28,246 bases of DNA from a bacterium (GCA_905221385.1 CAJNCV010000017.1:1-28246), one strand, 5' to 3'. Numbered from the stretch's first letter, positions 9,301 to 16,073 are shown. Notes: a model not told the origin generated them from the sequence alone. Program-made: numbers and translations.

Positions 9301-10087
9301 ATTCCTCACGCATGGCCACATACTTGTCATAAGTCGCCTGCAATTGCTTTTGGAATTTAGAAGCTGAGAAGTCAATATTTTTCAACTCTGTCTCAAAAGT
9401 CGTGTGACGGCAGTGGTCAGACCAGTAAGTGTCTAAAACCTTGAGTTCTGTTTCCGTCGGCACGCGCCCAATTGACTTGAAGTAGTCTTGGATAAAGAGC
9501 AAATCATCCACTTCCATGGCCATCCCTTGCTCGGCCTTGTAGCGCGCAAAGTCTTCTGCTGTATAACTTTCAAATAAAGTCAATTTCGGAATGGTCTTGT
9601 CTGACTCTGAAAATTCCTGCTTGGCAATCCCTGTTGTGATATCCTTGAAACGAGAATCCACTGGATTGAGCAGGTAGTTCTTAACCGCTTCTAGCTCAGT
9701 CGCATCGATATCCTTATTTACCAAGTACAGTTGAGCTGTGTTGACCGTTACATCACTTGAGCTACCAAGCAAGAGCAAGGCTTCCTGTGAAGAAGCTGCA
9801 CGTTGGTCAAACTGTCCTGGCAGGCTTTCAATAGCAAAAAAAGCATAGTTAGCAAGATCAGCCTGCACAGCCGCTTCATCCAAGACATGGTCTGTCACCT
9901 GCTCAGAGAAGATGTGTTTCTCCGCAGGCGCGAACAAGTCCTCTGCCAAATCAAAAACATCATAAACTTGCACAATGCGAATACTTTTCAAAGTTGACAG
10001 TCCCAAGTTGTGCTGGAGTTCTCTCACCAAACTCTCTGACTTGACCTGAAAATCAGCCTTTTTTTCAACAAAAATACGTTTATCCAT
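6362..10087 (-). CDS. purL: Phosphoribosylformylglycinamidine synthase, single-chain form
   Basis: ATP- and glutamine-dependent conversion of FGAR to FGAM. At 1241 residues it is the long single-polypeptide form, combining the PurS-like N-terminus, the two PurM-like synthetase halves and the C-terminal glutaminase, instead of the split purS/Q/L set of Bacillus. Landmarks are DTYWSDHCRHTTF, MFKNETHNHPTEIEPFGGAA, GGKTGRDGVGGATGSS, GLPSIGGKDSMSGTFEEL and, in the glutaminase, IPVFPGTNSEYD with GGLIIGICNGFQALVKSGLL (nucleophile Cys). The ATG at 10087 is preferred over the TTG one codon upstream; AGGA stands just ahead of it. Confidence 0.97.
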   Translation of the reverse strand: MDKRIFVEKKADFQVKSESLVRELQHNLGLSTLKSIRIVQVYDVFDLAEDLFAPAEKHIFSEQVTDHVLDEAAVQADLANYAFFAIESLPGQFDQRAASSQEALLLLGSSSDVTVNTAQLYLVNKDIDATELEAVKNYLLNPVDSRFKDITTGIAKQEFSESDKTIPKLTLFESYTAEDFARYKAEQGMAMEVDDLLFIQDYFKSIGRVPTETELKVLDTYWSDHCRHTTFETELKNIDFSASKFQKQLQATYDKYVAMREELGRSEKPQTLMDMATIFGRYERANGRLDDMEVSDEINACSVEIEVDVDGVKEPWLLMFKNETHNHPTEIEPFGGAATCIGGAIRDPLSGRSYVYQAMRISGAGDITAPISETRAGKLPQQVISKTAAHGYSSYGNQIGLATTYVREYFHPGFVAKRMELGAVVGAAPKENVVREKPEAGDVIILLGGKTGRDGVGGATGSSKVQTVESVETAGAEVQKGNAIEERKIQRLFRNGDVTRLIKKSNDFGAGGVCVAIGELADGLEIDLNKVPLKYQGLNGTEIAISESQERMAVVVRPEDVDAFVAECNKENIDAVVVATVTEKPNLVMHWNGETIVDLERRFLDTNGVRVVVDAKVVDKDVKLPEGRQTSAETLEADTLAVLSDLNHASQKGLQTIFDCSVGRSTVNHPLGGRYQLTPTEASVQKLPVQHGVTHTASVMAQGFNPYVAEWSPYHGAAYAVIEATARLVATGANWSKARFSYQEYFERMDKQAERFGQPVAALLGSIEAQIQLGLPSIGGKDSMSGTFEELTVPPTLVAFGVTTADSRKVLSPEFKTAGENIYYIPGQALSAEIDFDLIKRNFAQFEAIQVGHKVTSASAVKYGGVVESLALATFGNHIGSEVTLPELETALTAQFGGFVFTSPEEIAGVEKIGQTKANFTLLVNDVKLDGHKLDSAFQGKLEEVYPTEFAQAKELEEVPAVASKTVIKAKETIEKPVVYIPVFPGTNSEYDSAKAFEKEGLEVNLVPFVTLNEEAIVKSVETMVDNIGKANILFFAGGFSAADEPDGSAKFIVNILLNEKVRAAIDSFIARGGLIIGICNGFQALVKSGLLPYGNFEDANSTSPTLFYNDANQHVAKMVETRIANTNSPWLAGVEVGDIHAIPVSHGEGKFVVTAEEFAELRDNGQIFSQYVDFDGKPSMDSKYNPNGSVNAIEGITSKNGQIIGKMGHSERYEDGLFQNIPGNKDQHLFASAVRYFTGK

Positions 10088-10101
10088 CAATTCCTATTCC
10101 T

Positions 10102-10133
10102 TTATTTCAGCTCTTGCAATGTTCCCAAACGAC
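10102..10133 (-). repeat. Diverged second copy of the purC 3' end
   Basis: The spacer between purC and purL contains a sequence matching the last 33 bases of purC, including its TAA, at 10144-10176. By eye about 28 of 33 positions agree, with one indel. The copy cannot be translated usefully because of the indel. It looks like a recombination scar. Confidence 0.7.
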
Positions 10134-10143
10134 CTTTAGGTTG

Positions 10144-10851
10144 TTATTTCAATTCTTGCAACTTTTCCCAAACAACTTCGTAAACGTCTGTCAATTCACC
10201 TAGTCCTCTACGGAAAACATCCTTGTCCATGTGGTTGCCATCCGCATCCCACAAACGGCAGTTGTCTGGTGAAAATTCGTCTGCCAAGATAATCTTGCCA
10301 TCTTTGTCAAATCCGAACTCTAGCTTAAAGTCAATCAATTTAAGTCCAATCTCAGCAAACCAAGCTTTCAAGAGCTCATTGATACGACGGGTTTCTTCCT
10401 TCAAGTAAGCAATCTGCTGGTCATCCGCAATTTTCAGGAATTTCACATGCTCGTCATTGATAAAAGGATCATCCAAATCATCATTTTTATAGTAAAATTC
10501 GACAATTGGAGTCTCCAATGCGATACCTTCTTCGACGCCAAAACGTTTTGAAAAGGAACCAGCCGTGTAGTTGCGGAGCACAACTTCCAAAGGAATAATC
10601 TCAACCTTTTTATTGAGTTGTTCCGTGTCCGAAAGTTTCTCCACAAAGTGAGTCGCTACACCAGCCGCATTTAATTTCTCAAAAATAAAAGATGAAATCT
10701 GATTATTTAACACTCCCTTACCCGCAATCTGCTCCTTTTTGACACCGTTAAAAGCAGTCGCCTGGTCCTTGTAAGTTGAAATAATAAGATTCTCATCCTC
10801 AGTTGTATAGATATCCTTGGCTTTTCCCGAATAGATCAATTCTTTTGACAT
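10144..10851 (-). CDS. purC: SAICAR synthetase (phosphoribosylaminoimidazole-succinocarboxamide synthase)
   Basis: Joins CAIR and aspartate, using ATP, to give SAICAR. It is 235 residues, typical for the bacterial short form. It starts [19 protein letters not shown] with the nucleotide-binding GKAKDIY motif, then [26 protein letters not shown] and [15 protein letters not shown], the family signatures. It is the first gene of the operon purC-L-F-M-N-GNAT-H, with its own promoter upstream. The last 11 codons are mirrored by a diverged copy in the spacer to purL. Confidence 0.97.
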   Translation of the reverse strand: MSKELIYSGKAKDIYTTEDENLIISTYKDQATAFNGVKKEQIAGKGVLNNQISSFIFEKLNAAGVATHFVEKLSDTEQLNKKVEIIPLEVVLRNYTAGSFSKRFGVEEGIALETPIVEFYYKNDDLDDPFINDEHVKFLKIADDQQIAYLKEETRRINELLKAWFAEIGLKLIDFKLEFGFDKDGKIILADEFSPDNCRLWDADGNHMDKDVFRRGLGELTDVYEVVWEKLQELK

Positions 10852-10883
10852 TTTAAAGTTCGCCTTTCGTATTACTTCACCTC

Positions 10884-10912
10884 ATTCTATCACAAAATAT
10901 TATAATTAGCAA
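10884..10912 (-). promoter_or_regulatory. Promoter of the purine operon
   Basis: TTGCTA (10907-10912), a 17-base spacer and TAGAAT (10884-10889) preceded by TG, an extended -10. A GTTCG half-site at 10920-10924 and GCGAAC just before the purC ATG resemble parts of the PurR box AWWWCCGAACWWT, but neither is a full match. Confidence 0.6.
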
Positions 10913-10955
10913 GAATTCACGAACAGAGACAAGTATTTTGCTCTCTAATATAAAG

Positions 10956-10989
10956 AAAAACCGCAAAATCAAAACATTTTGCAGTTTTT
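10956..10989 (-). terminator. Terminator after comB
   Basis: AAAAACCGCAAAAT (10956-10969) and ATTTTGCAGTTTTT (10976-10989) pair over 14 positions with one wobble around a 6-base loop, with a T run on the minus strand. It separates comAB from the purine operon. Confidence 0.75.
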
Positions 10990-11018
10990 GAAGTATATTT
11001 TTGAATTAAAAGCAAACA

Positions 11019-12368
11019 TTATTCTCTGTTCAAAAATTGATCTAAGTAGTATCGTAGATGACTTTTCTTTCCTGTGATTAGCGTCAGACGCCCTTCTAGG
11101 CCATAGCGAAGTTTTTCCGCCTGTTCAGGAGTTAGATTCGTTTCCGCCTCTATTTTAAAGAAATTTCCTTTTTCAGTCTTGGTGGCCGTCGCATCAATAC
11201 TTGTAATTGTAGAATCCAAGAAAATTTGGTTCTTCGCATCATTAGTCGTTGTATAACGGACAGAGTCCCCAATCTTGACTCTAGCAACATCCTTTGAACT
11301 GAGATAGGCTGTGAGTTTAGTTCTCCCTTCTTTTTCCAAGGATGGGTAGAGTTGGGCTAACAGGGTTCCTTCTGCGACCATGGTAGAATCACTGGTCTCA
11401 GGATTAAGGTGAAGCACCCCATCCTCACTTGCTGTAATCTTCCCTTTATCGAGGAGACCTCCCTGTACCTTCTTACCCGATTCTGCCTCCAAAATTTTCT
11501 GATCCAAAAGGGTTAATTCCTGGCTGACTTTGACTAGGTGCTGAGACTTGAGCGATTCCAGCTGACTATCCAGTCCCGTTGCGTGGGCCTGTTGAGCTCC
11601 AGAACCCGCATACTGTACACGATACGTAGCTAGACTAGACTCTAGCTGGGCAATTTGAGCATCCACTTGTGCAATAACTTGCGATTTAGCTTGCGGATCT
11701 TCTTCACCTTGATTTTTATAGGTCTGGTAAAAAGAGTAGGCTGGATTCTGACTATCCAGTTGATCTCCCTTTTCAATCGCTGACTTAGCTGTTTTGTAGT
11801 CTCGGATTTTATCCTCTGTTTGACTGATAAGATTGCCAATCTCGGCCTGGCTCTGACTTGCTGCCGCATTTTGAGAAGAGATGCTGGCATTTTGCTGAGA
11901 AACATTACTTCTTAGACCATTCGCTTGGCTGAGATAATCTCGAAACATCTCCTGGTAACCAAACTTATCCGCCTCTGGAAATTGATCACTCCCCTCTTTC
12001 AAACTGGATTGCAAATACCCCAACTGCTTTTTTTGATCCTTTAGCATCTCCAATTGACTGGCATATGCCTCAACTTGGACAGCTTCCGCCCCTTGCTGGT
12101 ACTGAACGAGCAGATCTCCTTGCTTAACCAACTTGTTTTCTTCCAGATAGTTGCCCACAATGCGTTGATTGCTAGTCGACTGGATGTTAGCAATGATCCG
12201 ACTAGGTTCGACTGTCGCTCTGGTAGACAAACTCATCTCCTTCTCTGCAAAAACTGCAAATCCTAACAGAAATACGAGCAGAAGTGACATAGGTAAAATC
12301 ACCCGACTGGAAAAATTATGGTAACGACGATTATAAAACTCCGCACTTTCTAAAAATTCTGGTTTCAT
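11019..12368 (-). CDS. comB: Competence-peptide export accessory protein ComB
   Basis: Membrane-fusion partner of ComA; in the mitis group the pair matures and exports competence pheromone (CSP) and other double-glycine peptides. It is 449 residues, the usual length. One N-terminal membrane segment (about 24-41, [20 protein letters not shown]) is followed by a long coiled-coil-rich HlyD-like region full of Gln, Ala and Ser (about 60-290) and a beta-rich C-terminal part ending [16 protein letters not shown]. It starts 12 bases after the stop that comA would normally use, with AAGAGGAG ahead of the ATG. It should be co-transcribed with comA from the ComE-type promoter. No disruption is visible. 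Confidence 0.95.
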   Translation of the reverse strand: MKPEFLESAEFYNRRYHNFSSRVILPMSLLLVFLLGFAVFAEKEMSLSTRATVEPSRIIANIQSTSNQRIVGNYLEENKLVKQGDLLVQYQQGAEAVQVEAYASQLEMLKDQKKQLGYLQSSLKEGSDQFPEADKFGYQEMFRDYLSQANGLRSNVSQQNASISSQNAAASQSQAEIGNLISQTEDKIRDYKTAKSAIEKGDQLDSQNPAYSFYQTYKNQGEEDPQAKSQVIAQVDAQIAQLESSLATYRVQYAGSGAQQAHATGLDSQLESLKSQHLVKVSQELTLLDQKILEAESGKKVQGGLLDKGKITASEDGVLHLNPETSDSTMVAEGTLLAQLYPSLEKEGRTKLTAYLSSKDVARVKIGDSVRYTTTNDAKNQIFLDSTITSIDATATKTEKGNFFKIEAETNLTPEQAEKLRYGLEGRLTLITGKKSHLRYYLDQFLNRE

Positions 12369-12384
12369 CCTCTCCTCTTTCTAG

Positions 12385-14523
12385 CTATTCACCAAATGAG
12401 CGTAAAAGCCATCCTGTGCAAGCAAGCCTGCATGGGTGCCCTCTTCCCTGATTCAGAACAACAACCTTTTCTGTTCGCTCAGCGATGGTCAAACGATGGG
12501 CGATGAAAATCAAGGTCTTGTCTAAAGCCATGAGATTATCGACAATCCGCTTCTCTGTCAAAATATCCAAACTGCTAGTCGCCTCGTCCAAGATCAAGAC
12601 AGGTGCATCCGTCAAGAGAGCACGCTCCAGAGCGATTCTCTGCCGTTGCCCACCTGAAATTCCAGCCCCATCCGAAGTCAATTCTGTCTGATAATTCAGG
12701 GGCATACGCTCAATATCCTCCCGAATCTCGGCCAACTCAACCGCCCGTAAGATATCTTCCTGAGTCGTCCCCTCCTTGGCTCCAAGGAGAAGATTCTCCA
12801 AAATCGTTCCGTTAAAGATATAGGGCTGTTGAGGCAGATAGTTAATGTACTGGCGCAAAGCCTTTTTGTCAATCTGATTGAGATTGACACCACCCAGACT
12901 GATCTCTCCCTGACTAGGGTCGTAAAAATTAACCATCATTTTGGCTAAGGTGGTCTTACCCGAACCTGAAATCCCCACAAAAGCCATCTTAGACCCTTGC
13001 GGAATGGTCAAATTGATATCCGACAAGACGTCACGACCATAGCCATACTTGTAGTGAACCTGTTTAAAGGTCATATCCCCTTTCATCATGCTCAAATCTT
13101 CTACCGTTTTCTTCTCCTCAAACTCCGAAACTACTAGATAAACCTCGTTAAGACGGTTATTGGCGACCTGCGCTGTCTGAAGTTTGGTTTGTAGGTTGAT
13201 GATATTTTCCAAAGGATTGGTAAAGTAAACAAGCAAAGTATTATAGGTAATCAGCTGGCCCAAACTCATTTTCCCATCCATGACAAGAATAGCACCTAGC
13301 CAGAGAACGGCAACATTGAGCAGGAGCTGAGCAACTTTTTTCAGTGCCTTTTGCTGGCTTTCTGCCCGACTATAGGTAAAGGATTTTTTCAGATAAGCCA
13401 CAAATTCCTTGTCAATTTTTTGGTAACGCTGACTCTCACTGGTCAAGGACTTGATAGTCTCAATACCGTTGATGTCCTCAATGATAGAAGAAGACAGAGC
13501 GGCATTGGCTTCCATAGTGTCCCGATTCATCTTTTCAAAAGGCTTCATAAAGGCAAAGATAATCACTGTATAGATGGGAAGCGCAAGTAGACTAATGAAA
13601 AAGAGTGTCATATTTTGTGAAAACAAGACAAGCGAGATAATCAAAATCGTCGACACATCTAGGAAAATCGATAGAATGGTCGACGCCAGCGCATCGATGA
13701 TACTATTGGCATCTGTAAAACGGGATACGATTTCCCCCGTCCTGCGTGTCGCGAAAAAGGACATCGGCAGGTGAAAAACATGCTTGATGTAGGACAAAAT
13801 CACATCGATGGACAACCGTTGCCCCAGAACAAGTAAGAGGTATTCCTGGGCATAAGACAAAATCTGCTGGAGAATATAGACGATGACTAGTCCTATTGAG
13901 ATGATGCCCAGCGTCGAGCGCATCTGGTCTGGCACGTAACTATCAATGATGGACTGAAGATAGTAGGAACCCACGATATTGATCAAGGTTACCAAGAGTG
14001 TCGCTAGGACGATATTGGTAATTAAGCCACGCTGTTTGAGTAAGATCGGCAAGAAGGATAAGAGCCCCTGTTTTTTCTCCTTATGAGGTTTATAGCCCGG
14101 AGATGGTGCCATAAAAATACTAACCCCTGTCCACTCTTGCGCAAATCGCTCACGGGAAATCTTGGTCAGCTTGACACCAGGATCCGGATCAGCGATATGA
14201 ATGTGCTTTTTATCCTGACCTGTCACCACATAGTAGTGGAGTAACTTCCCTTCCTTGAGCACATGGGCCACAAAAGGAAAGGTCAAATCTGGCATGTCAA
14301 AGAGCGTCATATCCGCCTTGATAGCCCGCGTCTCAAACCCAATCTCCTCTGCTACCTTTACAAGTCCCAAAGCTGTCGTCCCATCCATAGTCGTCTTGGC
14401 CAACTCTCGTAGATGAGCCAAGGAGTAATAACTACCGTAGTAACCAAAGACCATAGCCAAAGAAGCCACGCCACAATCCATCTGATCCACCTGGGGACGA
14501 TAGTGCCTTTTCCTAAATTTCAT
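12385..14523 (-). CDS. comA: Competence ABC transporter-peptidase ComA with frameshifted C-terminus
   Basis: Bacteriocin-type ABC exporter that cleaves double-glycine leaders and exports the peptide. The N-terminal C39 peptidase has Cys17 (DQMDCGVASLAM), His96 (LLHYYVV) and Asp112 (IADPDPG). A membrane domain (about 165-450) follows, then the ATPase with Walker A GISGSGKTTL (near 520), signature ISGGQRQRIALERA, Walker B LILDEATSSLD and H-loop FIAHRL. After Gln692 (codon 12448-12450) the frame changes: the last 20 residues read GRGHPCRLACTGWLLRSFGE. The next frame encodes the expected EEGTHAGLLAQDGFYAHLVN tail, stopping at 12381-12383. An apparent 11-base deletion explains this. All catalytic motifs remain; effect unknown. 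Confidence 0.93.
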   Translation of the reverse strand: MKFRKRHYRPQVDQMDCGVASLAMVFGYYGSYYSLAHLRELAKTTMDGTTALGLVKVAEEIGFETRAIKADMTLFDMPDLTFPFVAHVLKEGKLLHYYVVTGQDKKHIHIADPDPGVKLTKISRERFAQEWTGVSIFMAPSPGYKPHKEKKQGLLSFLPILLKQRGLITNIVLATLLVTLINIVGSYYLQSIIDSYVPDQMRSTLGIISIGLVIVYILQQILSYAQEYLLLVLGQRLSIDVILSYIKHVFHLPMSFFATRRTGEIVSRFTDANSIIDALASTILSIFLDVSTILIISLVLFSQNMTLFFISLLALPIYTVIIFAFMKPFEKMNRDTMEANAALSSSIIEDINGIETIKSLTSESQRYQKIDKEFVAYLKKSFTYSRAESQQKALKKVAQLLLNVAVLWLGAILVMDGKMSLGQLITYNTLLVYFTNPLENIINLQTKLQTAQVANNRLNEVYLVVSEFEEKKTVEDLSMMKGDMTFKQVHYKYGYGRDVLSDINLTIPQGSKMAFVGISGSGKTTLAKMMVNFYDPSQGEISLGGVNLNQIDKKALRQYINYLPQQPYIFNGTILENLLLGAKEGTTQEDILRAVELAEIREDIERMPLNYQTELTSDGAGISGGQRQRIALERALLTDAPVLILDEATSSLDILTEKRIVDNLMALDKTLIFIAHRLTIAERTEKVVVLNQGRGHPCRLACTGWLLRSFGE

Positions 14524-14568
14524 ATCCTTCTCCTTTTTCTAACAATCTCTTTAAAAATTTGTAAGATT

Positions 14569-14635
14569 ATTTTAACCAAATAAGGATAAAAACAGGAAAA
14601 TATTCCTAAATAAACTATTTTTACGCCTAAAACGC
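14569..14635 (-). promoter_or_regulatory. ComE-type direct repeat and -10 element of comAB
   Basis: On the minus strand GCGTTTTAGG (ending at 14626) and TTTATTTAGG (ending at 14605) repeat with a 21-bp period, the spacing of ComE/BlpR-class response-regulator sites. Thirty bases further on is TAAAAT (14569-14574) preceded by TTTGGT. The comW promoter in this window has the same layout, which supports both calls. Confidence 0.65.
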
Positions 14636-14666
14636 ACTTTAAAAAGCATAAACTATCATTTAAATA

Positions 14667-14690
14667 TAAAAAGCAGAACAAAAGTTCTGC
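14667..14690 (-). terminator. Terminator ending the bacteriocin cassette
   Basis: GCAGAAC (14673-14679) and GTTCTGC (14684-14690) form a 7-bp stem with a 4-base loop, followed on the minus strand by TTTTT. It ends the cin-driven transcript before the comAB promoter. Confidence 0.75.
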
Positions 14691-14773
14691 CTGCTTAAAG
14701 TAACCGTTAAAAAATGAATGCCCAAAAATAAACTATTCTGAAATGATATTTCTATAAAGTAAGATAAATGTCA

Positions 14774-14923
14774 TCAAGAATGATGAAATCTTAGGTATGT
14801 CAAAACATTCAAACCATTTATTTTGTTTATATTAGCCACGATTCTTATCATTAGATAAGCCATTGAGCTAAACAATACAATAAACTCTGGTCAAGCTTTT
14901 CCTAGTAATTGAACAACTTTCAT
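14774..14923 (-). pseudogene. Short degenerate ORF after the immunity gene
   Basis: A frame from ATG 14923 has a plausible GGAG site six bases upstream but stops after 10 residues (MKVVQLLGKA, TGA at 14891-14893). The same frame then stays open to TGA 14774-14776, with segments PEFIVLFSSMAYLMIRIVAN and INKINGLNVLTYLRFHHS. That would be a 48-residue protein with one internal stop and a hydrophobic middle, so a decayed bacteriocin or immunity gene is possible. I do not recognise a family, and chance is not excluded. Confidence 0.25.
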
Positions 14924-14947
14924 CTCAAACTCCGATCTGATGGTTCA

Positions 14948-15136
14948 TCAATTTCCAATCGTACTTTCTTTTGTTTTGTACTTGTATCCTACATAAAACA
15001 GACCAAGCAGAATTGGATAGGTTTCTGGATAAAACAGAGTATTGATCGGATTTTTCATAATCAAATACGTTGCGATATAAAGAATAATCGATACGACAAA
15101 ATACCCCTCAGCAAATCCTAATAAGATTTTTTTCAT
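14948..15136 (-). CDS. Small membrane protein, probable bacteriocin immunity (CibC-like)
   Basis: A 62-residue protein with two predicted membrane segments (about 7-26 and 36-52) and a positively charged tail (YKYKTKESTIGN). AGGAG lies six to seven bases before ATG 15136. It starts nine bases after the second bacteriocin peptide ends, so it belongs to the same transcript. Position, size and topology match the immunity protein of the pneumococcal competence-induced bacteriocin, CibC, which protects the producer. I infer the role from context; sequence identity to CibC was not tested. Confidence 0.65.
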   Translation of the reverse strand: MKKILLGFAEGYFVVSIILYIATYLIMKNPINTLFYPETYPILLGLFYVGYKYKTKESTIGN

Positions 15137-15145
15137 AGCAGACTC

Positions 15146-15313
15146 CTATTTACCTGAAAAGAGTGCTCGAGTTGTTAAAATAGCTCCACCTGTATATACA
15201 AAACCTTTTACAAAACCAACTGCCACAGGGATAAGAAGGGGAAAGGCTCCCCCTTGAATTTCCTGCAAGTCCGTATCAGTCATTGTTTCAAATTTTAAAA
15301 TAGATTTTTCCAT
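15146..15313 (-). CDS. Double-glycine bacteriocin peptide, CibB-like
   Basis: A 55-residue precursor. The 22-residue leader MEKSILKFETMTDTDLQEIQ plus GG ends in the double glycine cut by C39 peptidases such as ComA. The mature peptide of 33 residues starts AFPLLIPVAVGFVKGFVY and contains GFVKG, a GxxxG helix-packing motif typical of two-peptide (class IIb) bacteriocins. The start at 15313 is chosen because AAGGAGGAG lies directly upstream and the leader begins properly there; the ATG or GTG further up would fall inside the preceding gene. It follows the CibA-like gene after 17 bases. Confidence 0.8.
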   Translation of the reverse strand: MEKSILKFETMTDTDLQEIQGGAFPLLIPVAVGFVKGFVYTGGAILTTRALFSGK

Positions 15314-15330
15314 ATCATCTCCTCCTTCTA

Positions 15331-15519
15331 TTACCATCTACCCGTCACATAATTATAACCTGCAATTCCTGCTGCAGTAATTCCACCAGCAATTTTAGCT
15401 GCTGTCACAGGATTAGCAATCACCCAAGCTACAATCGGTGCAATCCCCCCATCCACATCCATCAACTCTTCTTCAGTGAGAGCTACAAAGTTCTGTTCCA
15501 TGTTGTCAAAGTTTGTCAT
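15331..15519 (-). CDS. Double-glycine bacteriocin peptide, CibA-like
   Basis: A 62-residue precursor. The 25-residue leader, with NFVALTEEELMDVDGG, is a classical double-glycine leader with the LxxEELxxVxGG pattern. The 37-residue mature part begins IAPIVAWVIANPVTAAKIAG, is rich in Ala and Gly, and ends YNYVTGRW. With the next gene it forms a two-peptide bacteriocin like the competence-induced CibAB, which in pneumococcus acts in killing of non-competent siblings. AAAGGAG stands seven bases before ATG 15519. It lies 32 bases after a 16-codon ORF and downstream of a cin box, so late-competence (ComX) expression is likely. Confidence 0.82.
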   Translation of the reverse strand: MTNFDNMEQNFVALTEEELMDVDGGIAPIVAWVIANPVTAAKIAGGITAAGIAGYNYVTGRW

Positions 15520-15551
15520 CTTTTTCTCCTTTATTTTTTAGTTTACGGTTT

Positions 15552-15602
15552 CTAGGCTTTAAACCATTTTAAAAACCAGATTGGGTAAATTACTGAAATC
15601 AT
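15552..15602 (-). CDS. 16-residue Trp-rich peptide 2 (MISVIYPIWFLKWFKA)
   Basis: An ATG at 15602 opens 16 codons ending in TAG. GGAAGGAG stands eight bases upstream, a strong ribosome site that is hard to explain without translation. A cin box (TTCGAATA) lies 32 bases before the ATG. The peptide is cationic, aromatic and amphipathic, has no leader, and shares WF(I/L)KW at residues 9-13 with the peptide encoded just upstream. Read-through continues into the CibA-like gene. Function is unknown. A leaderless membrane-active peptide, a toxin, or a translated leader peptide are options. Confidence 0.55.
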   Translation of the reverse strand: MISVIYPIWFLKWFKA

Positions 15603-15634
15603 TTTCTTCTCTCCTTCCTTTCTCTTACCTTATC

Positions 15635-15642
15635 TATTCGAA
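15635..15642 (-). promoter_or_regulatory. cin box (ComX site), TTCGAATA variant
   Basis: The minus strand reads TTTTTCGAATAGATAAGG, one base from the consensus TACGAATA. The same TTTTTCGAATA core precedes dut in this window, where late-competence control is known in pneumococcus. It probably drives peptide 2 and the CibAB-like cassette. Confidence 0.6.
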
Positions 15643-15652
15643 AAACAATTCG

Positions 15653-15675
15653 AAAATGAACAATTCATTCATTTT
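15653..15675 (-). terminator. Weak hairpin between the two peptide ORFs
   Basis: AAAATGAA (15653-15660) and TTCATTTT (15668-15675) form an 8-bp AT-rich stem with a 7-base loop, starting at the peptide 1 stop codon. The T run after it is broken, so termination would be partial. Confidence 0.4.
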
Positions 15676-15725
15676 TATTTTAAAAGCCACTTAATGAACC
15701 ACGGATAAAGACCAGTCACATACAT
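15675..15725 (-). CDS. 16-residue Trp-rich peptide 1 (MYVTGLYPWFIKWLLK)
   Basis: An ATG at 15725 opens 16 codons ending in TAA. AAAGGAGG lies seven bases upstream; the ATG two codons earlier is only one base from that site and is less likely. A consensus cin box TACGAATA stands 32 bases before the ATG, the same distance as for peptide 2. The sequence is hydrophobic and cationic (two Trp, two Lys) with no signal or double-glycine leader. It shares WF(I/L)KW at residues 9-13 and a nearby YP with peptide 2, so the two probably arose by duplication. I know no described family for it. Confidence 0.58.
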   Translation of the reverse strand: MYVTGLYPWFIKWLLK

Positions 15726-15757
15726 AAACATTCCTCCTTTTATCTTCCTCATCTCTT

Positions 15758-15765
15758 TATTCGTA
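15758..15765 (-). promoter_or_regulatory. cin box (ComX site), consensus TACGAATA
   Basis: An exact match on the minus strand to the late-competence combox, just after the acpP terminator. It has no gene to drive other than peptide 1 and what follows. Confidence 0.75.
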
Positions 15766-15800
15766 ATTCCCACTAAAAATTTTTCTTCTTTCTACAGACA

Positions 15801-15831
15801 AAAAAGCAACATGCAAATCATGTTGCTTTTT
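15801..15831 (-). terminator. Terminator after acpP
   Basis: AAAAAGCAACATG (15801-15813) pairs perfectly with CATGTTGCTTTTT (15819-15831) around a 5-base loop, directly after the acpP stop. It is symmetrical and may work in both directions. Confidence 0.85.
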
Positions 15832-15832
15832 G

Positions 15833-16069
15833 CTATTCTTTACTTTTGACAACTGCTACCACATCTCCTACACTTTGCAGTTGGTCAATTTCCTCATCAC
15901 TGATTTCAATTCCGAATTCATCTTCTAGTGTCAAGACGAACTCCATCAAGTCCACTGAGTCCGCATCTAGGTCATCTTTCAAACTCAAGGCTTCTGTTAC
16001 GACAAAGTCCTCTCCCTGTCGCTCTTGGATAATGGTTACAATACGGTCAAAAATTTCTTTTTCTGTCAT
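15833..16069 (-). CDS. acpP: Acyl carrier protein
   Basis: A 78-residue acidic carrier protein for acyl intermediates. Ser38 in DADSVDLMEF is the 4'-phosphopantetheine attachment site, and the helix LEDEFGIEISDEE follows. The ATG at 16069 is preferred to one eight codons upstream (16093, inside plsX), since AGGAG lies just ahead of it. It sits five bases after plsX. In streptococci a second acp lies in the fab cluster; this plsX-linked copy is thought to serve phospholipid acyl transfer, which I infer from context. Confidence 0.92.
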   Translation of the reverse strand: MTEKEIFDRIVTIIQERQGEDFVVTEALSLKDDLDADSVDLMEFVLTLEDEFGIEISDEEIDQLQSVGDVVAVVKSKE

Positions 16070-16073
16070 CTTT

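Noticed and set aside
14695..14712. CTTAAA-N6-GTTAAA as a CiaR box
   Set aside because: Wrong half-site and six-base spacing; no -10 at the right distance.
15647..15654. Additional cin-box-like TTCGAATT next to the peptide 2 cin box
   Set aside because: Its final base breaks the core (TTCGAATA needed), and a better site lies five bases downstream.
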